From Harmothoe impar (lineage: Eukaryota > Annelida > Polychaeta > Phyllodocida > Polynoidae), in assembly GCA_947462335.1 (NCBI GenBank), contig OX381704.1, positions 28,047,955-28,111,954 on the forward strand: 64,000 bases of DNA. The letters run 5' to 3'. Below, in pieces: positions 10,415-21,724 of the stretch (positions are counted from its first letter, which is position 1; every line of letters begins with the position of its first letter). The position numbers were made by a program, and so were the translations under genes. The notes under the pieces were generated by a model that worked only from the letters and a program-made list of their open reading frames with translations, made no database searches and was not told the DNA's origin.

Positions 10415-11801
10415 CCCTGTCGATAACATAACACATTTAGAAGCTGCCAACGTCGTCATTGCTCTACACTCATTCATTTCTAAGAAGGATAGGGGCAAAC
10501 ATGTGGTTGTAAAATGTGACAATGAAGCCGCGGTGTTGGTATTCCAGAACGGGAAAGGTACTGACAGGATCCTCACTGACTGCGCCAGGGCTTGTTGGAT
10601 GATACAAGCCCTGTTCGATCTCACCATATCATATGACCACATACCGGGGAAGAACAATGACCTGGCGGACTGCCTAAGTAGGGCTCACTTAAGTAGGGGA
10701 CATAGGAATAGGGCTCTTAAATTAGTACAGCATAACAAGCTATCTGTGGTTGATGCCTGTACGTATGCTCTTGACATAATTTCTCCACGACTCTGTTCCA
10801 GATCCGGAGTACAACTTCTATCAACGTCGCGCAGAGGAGAGGCAGCAAAAGGCTCGTGCCGAGGGTACGGAATGGAACAGGCGCTCCGCGGCGGGGCTCT
10901 GGTACCTGTACTGCAGGAGGATGAGCCTCGACGCCCTACACCCAAGTACCAGTCCATATGCGCATTCCTGGAGTTCATGTGCACCACCACCAGGCACCCA
11001 GGCACTCTAAAGAACAATTTGACGCACGTCTGCCAACACCTCATTCTGGCTGGGGTAGACGTTGCAGCATTCCAGCACCCCAGGGTGACAAGGGCCAAGC
11101 AGGCCCTCGCCCGGGACAAGTCCATAGTGCAAAACAAGAAACCACCAGTGCCAGTCTCCCTGCTCAAGGCCATGCTGTCCTTGATCCCCGACGACCACGT
11201 CGGCAGTTTAGTCAGAACTGCGATCCTGGTCATATACCACGCGGCGTTACGCAAAACAGAAGTCCTCCCACAGAGTGCCAAGAGATTCAAACCTACGTGG
11301 CACCTCACAAGAGGCGACATCCGTTGGAAGGGTCCCTCAGTAGAAATCACCATCAAGGCCGCAAAGAATATGCAGCTGTTCGATCAAAGCAAGACTGTGA
11401 CATTACATGATGGGGAGGACCCCCTCACATGCCCAGTCAGGGCCATCAGGGACACTCTGAGAAGGGTCCCCACATTGACAGACGCCGACCCCTTCCTCAT
11501 GAACACAGACAGGACTCCTGTGCCAGTCACCCTAGTGGAGACAAAATGGAGAGCCTTGCTGAAGACATTGGGTCAGAAAGAAAGAAAATTCAGCCTACAC
11601 TCACTCCGGTCAGCCGCCACGACAGTGGCATTCAAGAGTGGATGTCGGGAGTTAGACATAAAGAGGTTCGGGGGGTGGCGCTCCGACGCCTACCGGACCT
11701 ACATCCACACAGACTCACTGAAGCCAGTAAGCCAGGCCATCTCTGCGGCCCTGGCCAAACAGGAGAACGCTCAAAGTTTAGATAGGGTAGAGGAGGAGTA
11801 A
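10293..11801 (+). CDS. RNase H remainder and tyrosine recombinase
   Basis: 502 codons overlapping the RT frame by 122 bases; the first roughly 17 residues are probably out of frame. RNase H acidic residues lie in 'THLEAANV' (E50), 'KCDNEAA' (D76) and 'GKNNDLADCLSR' (D123 or D126). The tyrosine recombinase occupies about 215-480: first Arg in 'HAALRKTE' (R320), 'HSLRSAATT' (H436, R439), 'GGWRSDAYRTYI' (W462, candidate nucleophile Tyr at 467 or 470). Between 10,790 and 10,930 the neighbouring frame reads more like protein than this one, which suggests a compensating pair of indels. The recombinase would integrate circular cDNA without target duplication. Confidence 0.88.
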   Translation: MGSFRAKNRYTKHYMSIACGSRVGGSDGQNAYAAQVCPVDDPVDNITHLEAANVVIALHSFISKKDRGKHVVVKCDNEAAVLVFQNGKGTDRILTDCARACWMIQALFDLTISYDHIPGKNNDLADCLSRAHLSRGHRNRALKLVQHNKLSVVDACTYALDIISPRLCSRSGVQLLSTSRRGEAAKGSCRGYGMEQALRGGALVPVLQEDEPRRPTPKYQSICAFLEFMCTTTRHPGTLKNNLTHVCQHLILAGVDVAAFQHPRVTRAKQALARDKSIVQNKKPPVPVSLLKAMLSLIPDDHVGSLVRTAILVIYHAALRKTEVLPQSAKRFKPTWHLTRGDIRWKGPSVEITIKAAKNMQLFDQSKTVTLHDGEDPLTCPVRAIRDTLRRVPTLTDADPFLMNTDRTPVPVTLVETKWRALLKTLGQKERKFSLHSLRSAATTVAFKSGCRELDIKRFGGWRSDAYRTYIHTDSLKPVSQAISAALAKQENAQSLDRVEEE

Positions 11802-11883
11802 GAGAACTACTGTGATATCTCTATGAGAGACTTTAATTTATATTTTCCCACCTCCCACCCTCATAATAGGGTTTGGTTTTTGG

Positions 11884-12085
11884 CCCATTCAATTGTGTTA
11901 TATTCTTATACGGTATTATCATCACAATTTTATGTATTTATTATCATAATATCATTCATCTATTGTAATGTCAAAATGTAAATAATCCATTCACATTACA
12001 ATGTCTCATAAAATTTACTCAAAATAAATTTTATAATCCCACTCCCTGTGCTCCTTTATTTCCTATACCGGGTAGTGTGTTAATG
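11884..12085 (+). repeat. Split direct repeat B1
   Basis: 202 bp starting 'cccattcaattgtg' and ending 'gtagtgtgttaatg'. It matches B2 except for one T and one A/G change. It ends exactly where A2 begins, the diagnostic junction of split direct repeats. It contains an aataaa near 12024 that could serve polyadenylation. Confidence 0.93.
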
Positions 12086-12228
12086 GTCTGCGTATGCCTG
12101 GTTCTCCAGCTATGGGCCGGCATTGGCGCCACCCCACGGGAAATATCTGAACCACAACCTGTTATGTAATACCTCCACGGTCCGTTTGGTCATTCACATT
12201 CAAACCCGGCGACACTCCAGTCGGTTTT
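12086..12228 (+). repeat. Split direct repeat A2
   Basis: 143 bp, second copy of A1, directly joined to B1. Between A2 and B2 (12229-12366) are three short copies of 'tgtaccttacatggtct'. Confidence 0.93.
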
Positions 12229-12366
12229 CCCACCCACCCACACCTGTGGAATATAATTACAATAGTACATCATTGTCTTAATATGTACCTTACATGGTCT
12301 GGTTTTATATTTGTACCTTACGTGGTCTTTTATATTTTACATCTGTACCTTACATGGTCTTTTGTT

Positions 12367-12569
12367 CCCATTCAATTGTGTTATATTCTTATACGGTATT
12401 ATCATCACAATTTTATGTATTTATTATCATAATATCATTCATCTATTGTAATGTCAAAATGTAAATAATCCATTCACATTACAATGTCTCATAAAATTTA
12501 CTCGAAATAAATTTTATAATCCCACTCCCTGTGCTCCTTTTATTTCCTATACCGGGTAGTGTGTTAATG
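12367..12569 (+). repeat. Split direct repeat B2
   Basis: 203 bp, second copy of B1, marking the 3' end of the element. Similarity to B1 ends at 'ttaatg', after which unrelated host sequence follows. Confidence 0.93.
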
Positions 12570-13096
12570 ACCAATCAGATCCCGACTGGGGATCTGCCTG
12601 TAGCCACTCAAACACTGGAATCACCTCGAAACCGATCAGTACGACGTTCTGGCAGAACATCTGTGACACCCCATCATCTTAATGACTATGTCTTAAGGTG
12701 GCCGGCGGGGATAGGGTTAAAGTAACTACGATTTCACCATATTCTTACCCCATGTCCCTAAGGATATAGAGTTTTAGAAAATACAAAAATATAGTGGGGG
12801 TCCCGAGCTTGTTTCTGAGATATTTAACCACAGAGTTTGAGTGACCTGCAATATGATTATATAGTGTCCTGTTACATATAGTCATGAAATGACTTCGCAA
12901 AGTAACTACACAATTGTAATATTCTCTCAAAATACTATTTATAGTATTACCTATATGGAAAATGTGTTTTCAACAGGTGGTCCCGGGCATATTTGGACAG
13001 TTTTTGGCATTTGAAAAAAGAAAAATTCAGGGAATGGGAAGTGGTCACAGGTTACGAATATACAGTCTCCAATGTGTACTGTACCAGCCAACTCTG

Positions 13097-13157
13097 TGGC
13101 CCCTCTGTCTAGGGCGTAGGACATGTAATCAGAAGGCCTGGGGTTCAATCCTAACCC
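13097..13157 (+). repeat. tRNA-like SINE segment 1
   Basis: The 61-bp stretch has an A-box-like 'tgtctagggcgtagg' and a B-box match 'ggggttcaatcc' (GGTTCRANNCC). It has no convincing acceptor stem, so it is read as a tRNA-derived repeat and not as a tRNA gene. It aligns along its whole length with 13247-13307. Confidence 0.5.
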
Positions 13158-13246
13158 ATACCACATTGAGGTCATTTTGTGAGTTTGGTTTGGGAGTGGC
13201 AGGAATGTTATATAGCTTTCTCTGTAGACCAGAAAACCAGAGTGCA

Positions 13247-13307
13247 TGGCCGTTGTGTCTGAGGTGCTACACCTGTAAGCAGTAGATTGATGGTTCAAGC
13301 CTTAGCC
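13247..13307 (+). repeat. tRNA-like SINE segment 2
   Basis: Starts 'tggccgttgtgtctgagg' and carries B-box-like 'tggttcaagcc'. It is collinear with segment 1 at a spacing of 150 bp, which suggests an internal duplication inside the TTAA-flanked element. Confidence 0.5.
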
Positions 13308-13404
13308 AAACCTTGCAACTATTTTGTATCATCTCAACTACATATATATCATGTGCAGAAACCTGCGCAAAGGACGTGTTTGCAATGGCCGCCGGCCACC
13401 TTAA

Positions 13405-14050
13405 ATCACAAACATCAGTGAGACCCCTTCACCTAAGAAAGACTTCATTTAGCCCATTGACATTTGGCTTTTAGATTATATACATATTGCGTCGACATGT
13501 TCAGTCACTACATAGTACATTGTATTGTGTTATTCTTTGTTTCTGTATAAGGAGAGGATGTGACAATGTATGGTTGTACGGGTATTGCAGAATCGCCACT
13601 CTGGTGCAGGCGGCGTACGATGACGCACGCTATCTTGAATTAAAGCTATCAAGTTCTTCAAAGTTAACAATCTCATTCTGGACAATTATGACTATTGAAA
13701 CAGGCCCCATTTCAGCAATTATAATGCTTGCTGGTCAAAGACGTCACCCGGTCAAAGACTATCAACTTGTATCGATCTCATGAGACACAGCCATATAAGT
13801 TGCGTACTGAGTAGTTTAATTAAAGATAATTGAGTCAATCAGCATTATCACATAATAAGAAAACCAATCAAATCATGATACATGATCAGTCATACAACCA
13901 AAGGTGACGCAGGTAATCGCGTTTTGCTGCAAACAGTAACAATAAGTGTTCTATCTTTCCAGGCGGTCAGTACACTCACAATTAGTAATTATTGTTTAGG
14001 AATTTCTGGAATAAACGTTATTAAATAATCGATTACGGCTTATAACCACA
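13405..14050. other. Non-coding, no recognised feature
   Basis: The open frame at 13487-13783 has no family likeness. No repeat structure is evident. Confidence 0.4.
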
Positions 14051-14115
14051 CACGTGGGCAGAAAGACAGGACCGGGTTGGCCCTACCCGGGCCGTCTTGT
14101 CTTTCTGACGTGGGT
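14051..14115. repeat. Imperfect hairpin
   Basis: The left arm 'acacgtgggcagaaagaca' pairs imperfectly with the right arm 'tgtctttctgacgtgggt' around a 'ccgggttggccctacccgg' centre. This is probably a remnant of a fold-back element. Confidence 0.55.
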
Positions 14116-14494
14116 TCCATTATCAACTTCGCCCCCACATTCCTGTAATGATAAGCTCATTGGCCGATCTACGCCACAAATGCAATTTCCATAGTCTACT
14201 TACCCTACTACTTACCTGAAAAGAAAACACCATTCTATTTTGATGATCGTGATGATAGGCTATGTACTTGAGGTCGACGCCGGGGGTCGACGCGGGAACA
14301 CGGTCAGAGCAGTTATCATGATTGAATAAATGACTTCCGACCTAGAAGCCCGTCTCCTTAACATCACAGCGATTGCTTCTATCGATAGTCTTTATATTAA
14401 CTAACAAGAGTTTAACACACTTTGTAAATCATAGGTTATAACAACAGGGTCTGCAGTCTATGACGTCACCATTGGGTACCAAACGACCTTTGTG

Positions 14495-17400
14495 GTGTTT
14501 AGGCCACTCAAAAAAAAAAAGTTGTTTCTCATCACCGCGCGCATCATAAAAATCATGATTTGGGGAAAACTTTTTTTTTTTTTTTTTTACATTTTTGATG
14601 AAAAATATGTTAAAATTGCCAAAATATTGGCAAATTTGGTATCAAATTAAAGCTTATGCTGTCAGCAATGCAATTAGCTAGGTGTTTCTTGCATTCTTAC
14701 AACTTTTGCTGATCAATAAACTCCAAATTACTAAAATTTGAAAATTGATCGCGAAATGTCCAAATTTCCCTATGTAAATTGCCCCAAGTAAAAAAAAAAA
14801 AAAAATTAAATAAAAAACGCCCTTGTCATATTTTTCATTGCTTGGTGATGAGAAACTAACAGTGCTGTACTAATCCAAAACTGGATGAAAATGCATCTAG
14901 ACTCTGTATGCCTTGAGTGTATGCCTATGTGTACGGGCTCGAGTGCGTAGCACGAGAGTCCCGTACACATAGGCATACACGAAAGGCATACGGAAGTCTA
15001 GATGCATTTGAATGTGGTTTTGGCTTTATTATACCTAGCCATCCCAAGTAGCTCCTTATTCGTGAAGATGTTGCGATAAAAAAGTGTTACTGAAAATTGT
15101 AGGAAGTTTGAATACTGTGCATTCAACCTTTAGGGAGAGTTCATTTATTAATTACAGGGGGGGGGGAGATTTCGCGTGGAGGGGCTAAACAGGGGCTTAA
15201 ATTTTTACGCCCCTCCCCTCAAGAGGGGTCAGAATTTGTTAAGTTCCCCCCCTCAGGAGGGGTTGGAAATTTTACTCTTCTCTTTTCTTTCTCTTTTTTT
15301 TTCAACATAAGAAATATCAGGGTACGTTTTAGGCCTACCTCTTGTGGGGATTTCCATTAGTTTCATTGGTCATGGTATATCTTTATTGGGGTGCTGTTGG
15401 TGACCTACTTAGGTGACCTAATTCTCACCCGTGATGCCCGTGGGCGTACAGCCATACGCCCACACGTGGGCATACAGCATTTTTACGCCACACCATGGGC
15501 GTACAGGCCTCAGTGGTTAAGATATATGATCATCATATGCTAGGTATAATAAACACTGAAAATCCATAAGTTAAATAGGTTATCCCAGGTTCGTCATAAG
15601 GGGTTTTCGCCCTTCATGGTCCTAGTCAAGATGACGAACTTATATTCAAAATTGAAAAAGTCGTATAGGGAGCCAGAAAATGACTGTGAGACCATCAGTC
15701 ATATTTTGGCTTCCTATAATAAGGACTACTAAAATGTGATTTTGGTTCCCCGAGAGCCTACACTACCGTATGCCTACGATTTAGGCCTCGGCAAAGAAAA
15801 TACCTAAATGCGCCCTACTCATATCTTCCATGGTGTAGTGATGAGAAATGTTTTGAGTTGAAGTCCCGGGGTTGAAGTACAGAGAATCAGATCCAGCCTA
15901 GGTTATTATGATAAGGTCTAGGCTACAACCATTTCAATTTGTCAAGAATCCAGTGTTTAGGCCACTCAAAAAAAAAAAGTAGTTTCTCATCACCGCGCGC
16001 ATCATAAAAATCATGATTTGGGGAAAACTTTTTTTTTTTTTTTTTTACATTTTTGATGAAAAATATGTTAAAATTGCCAAAATATTGGCAAATTTGGTAT
16101 CAAATTAAAGCTTATGCTGTCAGCAATGCAATTAGCTAGGTGTTTCTTGCATTCTTACAACTTTTGCTGATCAATAAACTCCAAATTACTAAAATTTGAA
16201 AATTGATCGCGAAATGTCCAAATTTCCCTATGTAAATTGCCCCAAGTAAAAAAAAAAAAAAAATTAAATAAAAAACGCCCTTGTCATATTTTTCATTGCT
16301 TGGTGATGAGAAACTAACAGTGCTGTACTAATCCAAAACTGGATGAAAATGCATCTAGACTCTTTATGCCTTGAGTGTATGCCTATGTGTACGGGCTCGA
16401 GTGCGTAGCACGAGAGTCCCGTACACATAGGCATACACGAAAGGCATACGGAAGTCTAGATGCATTTGAATGTGGTTTTGGCTTTATTATACCTAGCCAT
16501 CCCAAGTAGCTCCTTATTCGTGAAGATGTTGCGATAAAAAAGTGTTACTGAAAATTGTAGGAAGTTTGAATACTGTGCATTCAACCTTTAGGGAGAGTTC
16601 ATTTATTAATTACAGGGGGGGGGGAGATTTCGCGTGGAGGGGCTAAACAGGGGCTTAAATTTTTACGCCCCTCCCCTCAAGAGGGGTCAGAATTTGTTAA
16701 GTTCCCCCCCTCAGGAGGGGTTGGAAATTTTACTCTTCTCTTTTCTTTCTCTTTTTTTTCAACATAAGAAATATCAGGGTACGTTTTAGGCCTACCTCTT
16801 GTGGGGATTTCCATTAGTTTCATTGGTCATGGTATATCTTTATTGGGGTGCTGTTGGTGACCTACTTAGGTGACCTAATTCTCACCCGTGATGCCCGTGG
16901 GCGTACAGCCATACGCCCACACGTGGGCATACAGCATTTTTACGCCACACCATGGGCGTACAGGCCTCAGTGGTTAAGATATATGATCATCATATGCTAG
17001 GTATAATAAACACTGAAAATCCATAAGTTAAATAGGTTATCCCAGGTTCGTCATAAGGGGTTTTCGCCCTTCATGGTCCTAGTCAAGATGACGAACTTAT
17101 ATTCAAAATTGAAAAAGTCGTATAGGGAGCCAGAAAATGACTGTGAGACCATCAGTCATATTTTGGCTTCCTATAATAAGGACTACTAAAATGTGATTTT
17201 GGTTCCCCGAGAGCCTACACTACCGTATGCCTACGATTTAGGCCTCGGCAAAGAAAATACCTAAATGCGCCCTACTCATATCTTCCATGGTGTAGTGATG
17301 AGAAATGTTTTGAGTTGAAGTCCCGGGGTTGAAGTACAGAGAATCAGATCCAGCCTAGGTTATTATGATAAGGTCTAGGCTACAACCATTTCAATTTGTC

Positions 17401-18866
17401 AAGAATCCAGTGTTTAGGCCACTCAAAAAAAAAAAGTAGTTTCTCATCACCGCGCGCATCATAAAAATCATGATTTGGGGAAAACTTTTTTTTTTTTTTT
17501 TTTACATTTTTGATGAAAAATATGTTAAAATTGCCAAAATATTGGCAAATTTGGTATCAAATTAAAGCTTATGCTGTCAGCAATGCAATTAGCTAGGTGT
17601 TTCTTGCATTCTTACAACTTTTGCTGATCAATAAACTCCAAATTACTAAAATTTGAAAATTGATCGCGAAATGTCCAAATTTCCCTATGTAAATTGCCCC
17701 AAGTAAAAAAAAAAAAAAATTAAATAAAAAACGCCCTTGTCATATTTTTCATTGCTTGGTGATGAGAAACTAACAGTGCTGTACTAATCCAAAACTGGAT
17801 GAAAATGCATCTAGACTCTGTATGCCTTGAGTGTATGCCTATGTGTACGGGCTCGAGTGCGTAGCACGAGAGTCCCGTACACATAGGCATACACGAAAGG
17901 CATACGGAAGTCTAGATGCATTTGAATGTGGTTTTGGCTTTATTATACCTAGCCATCCCAAGTAGCTCCTTATTCGTGAAGATGTTGCGATAAAAAAGTG
18001 TTACTGAAAATTGTAGGAAGTTTGAATACTGTGCATTCAACCTTTAGGGAGAGTTCATTTATTAATTACAGGGGGGGGGGAGATTTCGCGTGGAGGGGCT
18101 AAACAGGGGCTTAAATTTTTACGCCCCTCCCCTCAAGAGGGGTCAGAATTTGTTAAGTTCCCCCCCTCAGGAGGGGTTGGAAATTTTACTCTTCTCTTTT
18201 CTTTCTCTTTTTTTTTCAACATAAGAAATATCAGGGTACGTTTTAGGCCTACCTCTTGTGGGGATTTCCATTAGTTTCATTGGTCATGGTATATCTTTAT
18301 TGGGGTGCTGTTGGTGACCTACTTAGGTGACCTAATTCTCACCCGTGATGCCCGTGGGCGTACAGCCATACGCCCACACGTGGGCATACAGCATTTTTAC
18401 GCCACACCATGGGCGTACAGGCCTCAGTGGTTAAGATATATGATCATCATATGCTAGGTATAATAAACACTGAAAATCCATAAGTTAAATAGGTTATCCC
18501 AGGTTCGTCATAAGGGGTTTTCGCCCTTCATGGTCCTAGTCAAGATGACGAACTTATATTCAAAATTGAAAAAGTCGTATAGGGAGCCAGAAAATGACTG
18601 TGAGACCATCAGTCATATTTTGGCTTCCTATAATAAGGACTACTAAAATGTGATTTTGGTTCCCCGAGAGCCTACACTACCGTATGCCTACGATTTAGGC
18701 CTCGGCAAAGAAAATACCTAAATGCGCCCTACTCATATCTTCCATGGTGTAGTGATGAGAAATGTTTTGAGTTGAAGTCCCGGGGTTGAAGTACAGAGAA
18801 TCAGATCCAGCCTAGGTTATTATGATAAGGTCTAGGCTACAACCATTTCAATTTGTCAAGAATCCA
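14495..18866 (+). repeat. Three tandem copies of a 1.457-kb unit
   Basis: Units run 14495-15952, 15953-17409 and 17410-18866, each starting 'gtgtttaggccactc'. The copies are almost identical; the few differences seen are single bases (for example 'agttgtttctc' versus 'agtagtttctc', 'actctgtat' versus 'actctttat') and homopolymer length. No long open frame is present. Each unit holds a long hairpin, a second smaller hairpin ('gtgggcgta' with 'tacgcccac') and a G/C-run block with one end like MITE family 1. The duplication is very recent or is kept uniform by conversion. Confidence 0.95.
14888..15009. repeat. Long snap-back hairpin (unit 1)
   Basis: 122 bp whose ends 'aaatgcatctagact' and 'agtctagatgcattt' pair. 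Inside are 'tatgcctt' with 'aaggcata', and a perfect 21-bp stem starting 'gtgtatgcctatgtgtac', closing on 'ctcgagtgcgtagcacgag'. Equivalent hairpins occur at 16346-16467 and 17803-17924 in the other units. Confidence 0.85.
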
Positions 18867-19680
18867 GTTTTTATGATTTTGTCTATAGGGGCCTAGGCTG
18901 CTCCCAAGGTCCAAGGAGAAAAAAAATGTTGGGAATACAAAATAGTCTGTGGAGTGGGCTCAGTGGTGGGCTGCGAGGGCGGGGCTCCTTCTGTTCTGGC
19001 CTGTTCTGAGCTTCTCCGGCGGGAATAGAGACGCAGCAGAGACGCAAGGACTACCGCTGGCATCTGGTGATAATTTATGAAACTAAAAAATTTGCATGAG
19101 TGCTGCCCCCTAGCGGTTTCCTTGCAAAGTTGGTATTTGTGATTGAGCTGAGGAAAGAAACAAGAGCTTGGATCAAAGGATATCTTTGACTGATACAACA
19201 GAACGGGGAGATAATCGTGTGAGCCAGGTAGGTACAAACATTTCTTAAGCTCACACTGATATACCTCATTACATGCTGCCAAACTACCAGTAGTCCAAAT
19301 CCCCGGCTAGAGATGACTGGATTGTGTTTTTGAGCGATAATAGGAGATATCCCCATAGGCCTTAAGGTTTAGTGGGTGTTGCTGCTCTACTCTACATATT
19401 GGTGAAGGCCTAAGTAACTAACATAGCTGGTGCACCTATGTTTGACAATTTATACTGGATTCTATATAGGGGGTCTATAAATTAGAATTTAAGCCTGTAT
19501 AGAATCATTTAATAGAGCCCTTTGAAAGTGCTTGTAATAGGAGACCTAGTAATAGTAGTATTATCTATTGGGTTGACTCTTATCTATTTTTGTCTGCATG
19601 AGTCATGGCTCAAACCATGGCATAGGCATAGACATAGCCTAGAGTAGGCCTACCAGTGTACCAGTGTACCAGTGACAGCA
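18867..19680. other. Non-coding, no recognised feature
   Basis: The minus-strand frames near 18893-19356 show no domain and are AT-rich. No feature is supported. Confidence 0.4.
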
Positions 19681-21380
19681 GTCTCTACAATGGGGATGGA
19701 TGGCAAAATTGGCACGTCAAATTGGACATGGCGACATGCCCATTTCTAAAAATCGACATTCAGCCTGTAGCTTAGTGACGTGAGGGGGGGAAAACAGGAC
19801 TGGGCAGCTGTCGCCATGTCGCCAAAAAGTGGCGACACTGGCCTTGAAATTGGCGACAAGCCGCTCTGATTCTCCTCCTGGTCTCAAGCTTTCTAAAACT
19901 GAAAGAATTTTGAAAATATTCCCACTAAGTAGAACCAAAGTTACAATCCATTTTCAAATCGCAGCAGAATACACTATTTGACATCTCATTTCCTAACATT
20001 TATCTCACTAGTTCCCTTCCACTGTCACAGCCTTCCCTCCCCTTGTCCCTGACCATCCCTGTCCTAATGGTTGCTGGGCCTGGGAATTTATAATTTTAAA
20101 AGAATGCACCTGTTTAATAGCCTACTGCAGGATTTTCAAAATTTTCTTCCATAAAGAATTAATATATTGTATGCCAAAATGCCTCAGAATGCACCATTTC
20201 AAGTCTAGACTTCCAAAGATCTCCCAGGATATTTCCCTCTGAAATATGTCCTATTTCCAATGAGAAAGGATGCTTCACACTATACACATAGGCCACAGCA
20301 TCATCTCATTTAGAAATTAGAAATCTGTGCTTCGTGAGTTTGAGAAAAATACATGCAAATTCCTCCTTCTTTTTCATCCAAATTGGTCATTCTTGTAATT
20401 TGTCTAGATCCAATGAGAACTCTGTTTACACTAATGTAGAGAGGGACTTGTAATTTCATCAGACAAGAAGATCAAAATACATCAAACTTCACCATTTGCC
20501 TTCTTGATTTTCAAAATCTTCTTGGGGGCCATGCCCCCCAAACCCCCTAGTATTGCTGTGACATGTGATTTACAAAGGAACATTTAACTCTTTCAGTGAT
20601 AGTTTAAGGTGGGGGGCAGGTATGCCACATGTGCCAAAATGCATCTGATTGCACCATTTCAAGTCAAGAATTTCAAAATTTTCTAAGACCTTTCCATCCA
20701 AAAAACAAAGTTCCATCCCCAATCATAAAGCAAAGGCTGGCTAATACAGATCTTAGTTTTGAGGCCAGTTTTGATACATTTCTGGCCAAGATGTACCAGA
20801 ATGCACCATTTCAGGTCTTCAAATGTTCCCAAAACGTTCCCACTAAAGACAGGCTTCATAATACAGATTGGCCAAAAGGAAACAGAATGCACCATTTCAG
20901 GTCCAGATTGTCAAATCTTCCAAAAACCTTTCCTCAAAAAAAGATGAGGCCCCAACCATAGAGGCTTGATAATACATATCTGAGTTGTGATATTTTTTTG
21001 GCCAAAATGCAGCAGAATGCACTATTGCAAGTCTAAAACCTTTCCTAAAAAAAATAAGCAAGTTTCCGGCCCCCAATCATAGAAAGTAATTCAGAGCTGA
21101 GCCTTAATATGTTGTGTGCCAAAATGCATCAGAATGCACCCCCTTCCCCACCATGACAATTCTCAATCTACCACTGGCTACAGGCAATCCTGTATTGGCT
21201 CCAGGATTTTCAGATATGCCCACCCCTGAAAAAAGGTGACATGTTTATGATGTTAGTTCCTGGAACCGAGTATTTATTAAATTCGACATGGGACATGGCA
21301 GGTTCTTACTTAGAGGTGAAATAGGGCAGGGGGATTTATGTGACAGGTGAAATGACCATTTCTTAAATTCGGCAAGCGCA
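19681..21380. repeat. Degenerate dispersed repeat cluster ('catggcgacatg' and 'cagaatgcaccatttca')
   Basis: Copies of 'gccaaaatgcatcagaatgcaccatttcaag' type blocks (kept here as 'cagaatgcaccatttca') occur near 20185, 20645, 20795, 20885, 21015 and 21125. The flank at 19690-19830 and 21290 carries 'gacatggcgacatg' and 'cgacatgggacatgg' motifs. Both motif sets reappear, in the other sense, at 46.4-46.7 kb, and the second alone near 55.6 kb. This probably is one or more decayed transposons with subterminal repeats. Confidence 0.55.
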
Positions 21381-21724
21381 TGATGCCCCCTCCCCCCCCC
21401 CCCCCCCCCCCATCCACACCCTCTCTACATATTACACGTAGGCCTTCAGGTAGGGCTCTGTATGTCATTAATGTCTCGGGCCTATGGAAATGTGAATAAA
21501 TTCAAGTACCCAATGTTGTTTCTTGCTGAGGGACCCATATTATGTTTTGTCACATATTTAGATATCAAAGACAAAGTGATCATGTGACAACAGCTGCACA
21601 GTCACATCAAAGATGTCGGCGCACTCTGACCCCCTAATGAGACTATCATCTACCTGTTACATAAGTGATGAGACCTACATACCCCTTTGAGGACGGATGT
21701 CACTAAAAGATGACATTTTTCCTC
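21381..21724. other. Non-coding with a poly-C run
   Basis: A C homopolymer-like run lies at about 21387-21411. Nothing else is supported. Confidence 0.5.

Larger units (their letters stand above)
6384..12569 (+). mobile_element. Ngaro-like tyrosine-recombinase retrotransposon
   Basis: A 6.19-kb element with split direct repeats: A1 (6384-6526), coding region, B1 (11884-12085) directly abutting A2 (12086-12228), a short spacer, then B2 (12367-12569). It carries a gag-like region, a reverse transcriptase with YLDD, an RNase H and a tyrosine recombinase, in that order. Split direct repeats plus a recombinase point to the DIRS order. No methyltransferase-like stretch is seen between RNase H and recombinase, which favours Ngaro over PAT or DIRS. 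The repeat pairs differ at only a few positions, so insertion looks recent. Even so, the frames carry three in-frame stops and probable frameshifts, so this copy is likely not autonomous. Confidence 0.92.
12697..13400. mobile_element. TTAA-flanked MITE (piggyBac-like target)
   Basis: Inverted ends 'ggtggccggcgg' and 'ccgccggccacc' bound a 704-bp AT-rich body. Both ends are flanked by TTAA (12693-12696 and 13401-13404), the target duplicated by piggyBac-type elements. There is no transposase. The interior contains two tRNA-like segments 150 bp apart. Confidence 0.75.

Noticed and set aside
10685..11356. 223-codon minus-strand frame over the recombinase
   Set aside because: Shadow of the recombinase frame, which carries the catalytic residues on the plus strand.
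6384..12569. LTR retrotransposon or retrovirus-like provirus
   Set aside because: No long terminal repeats, protease or DDE integrase; split direct repeats and a tyrosine recombinase are present instead.
13097..13307. Functional tRNA genes
   Set aside because: B-box matches are good, but no acceptor or anticodon stems pair convincingly.
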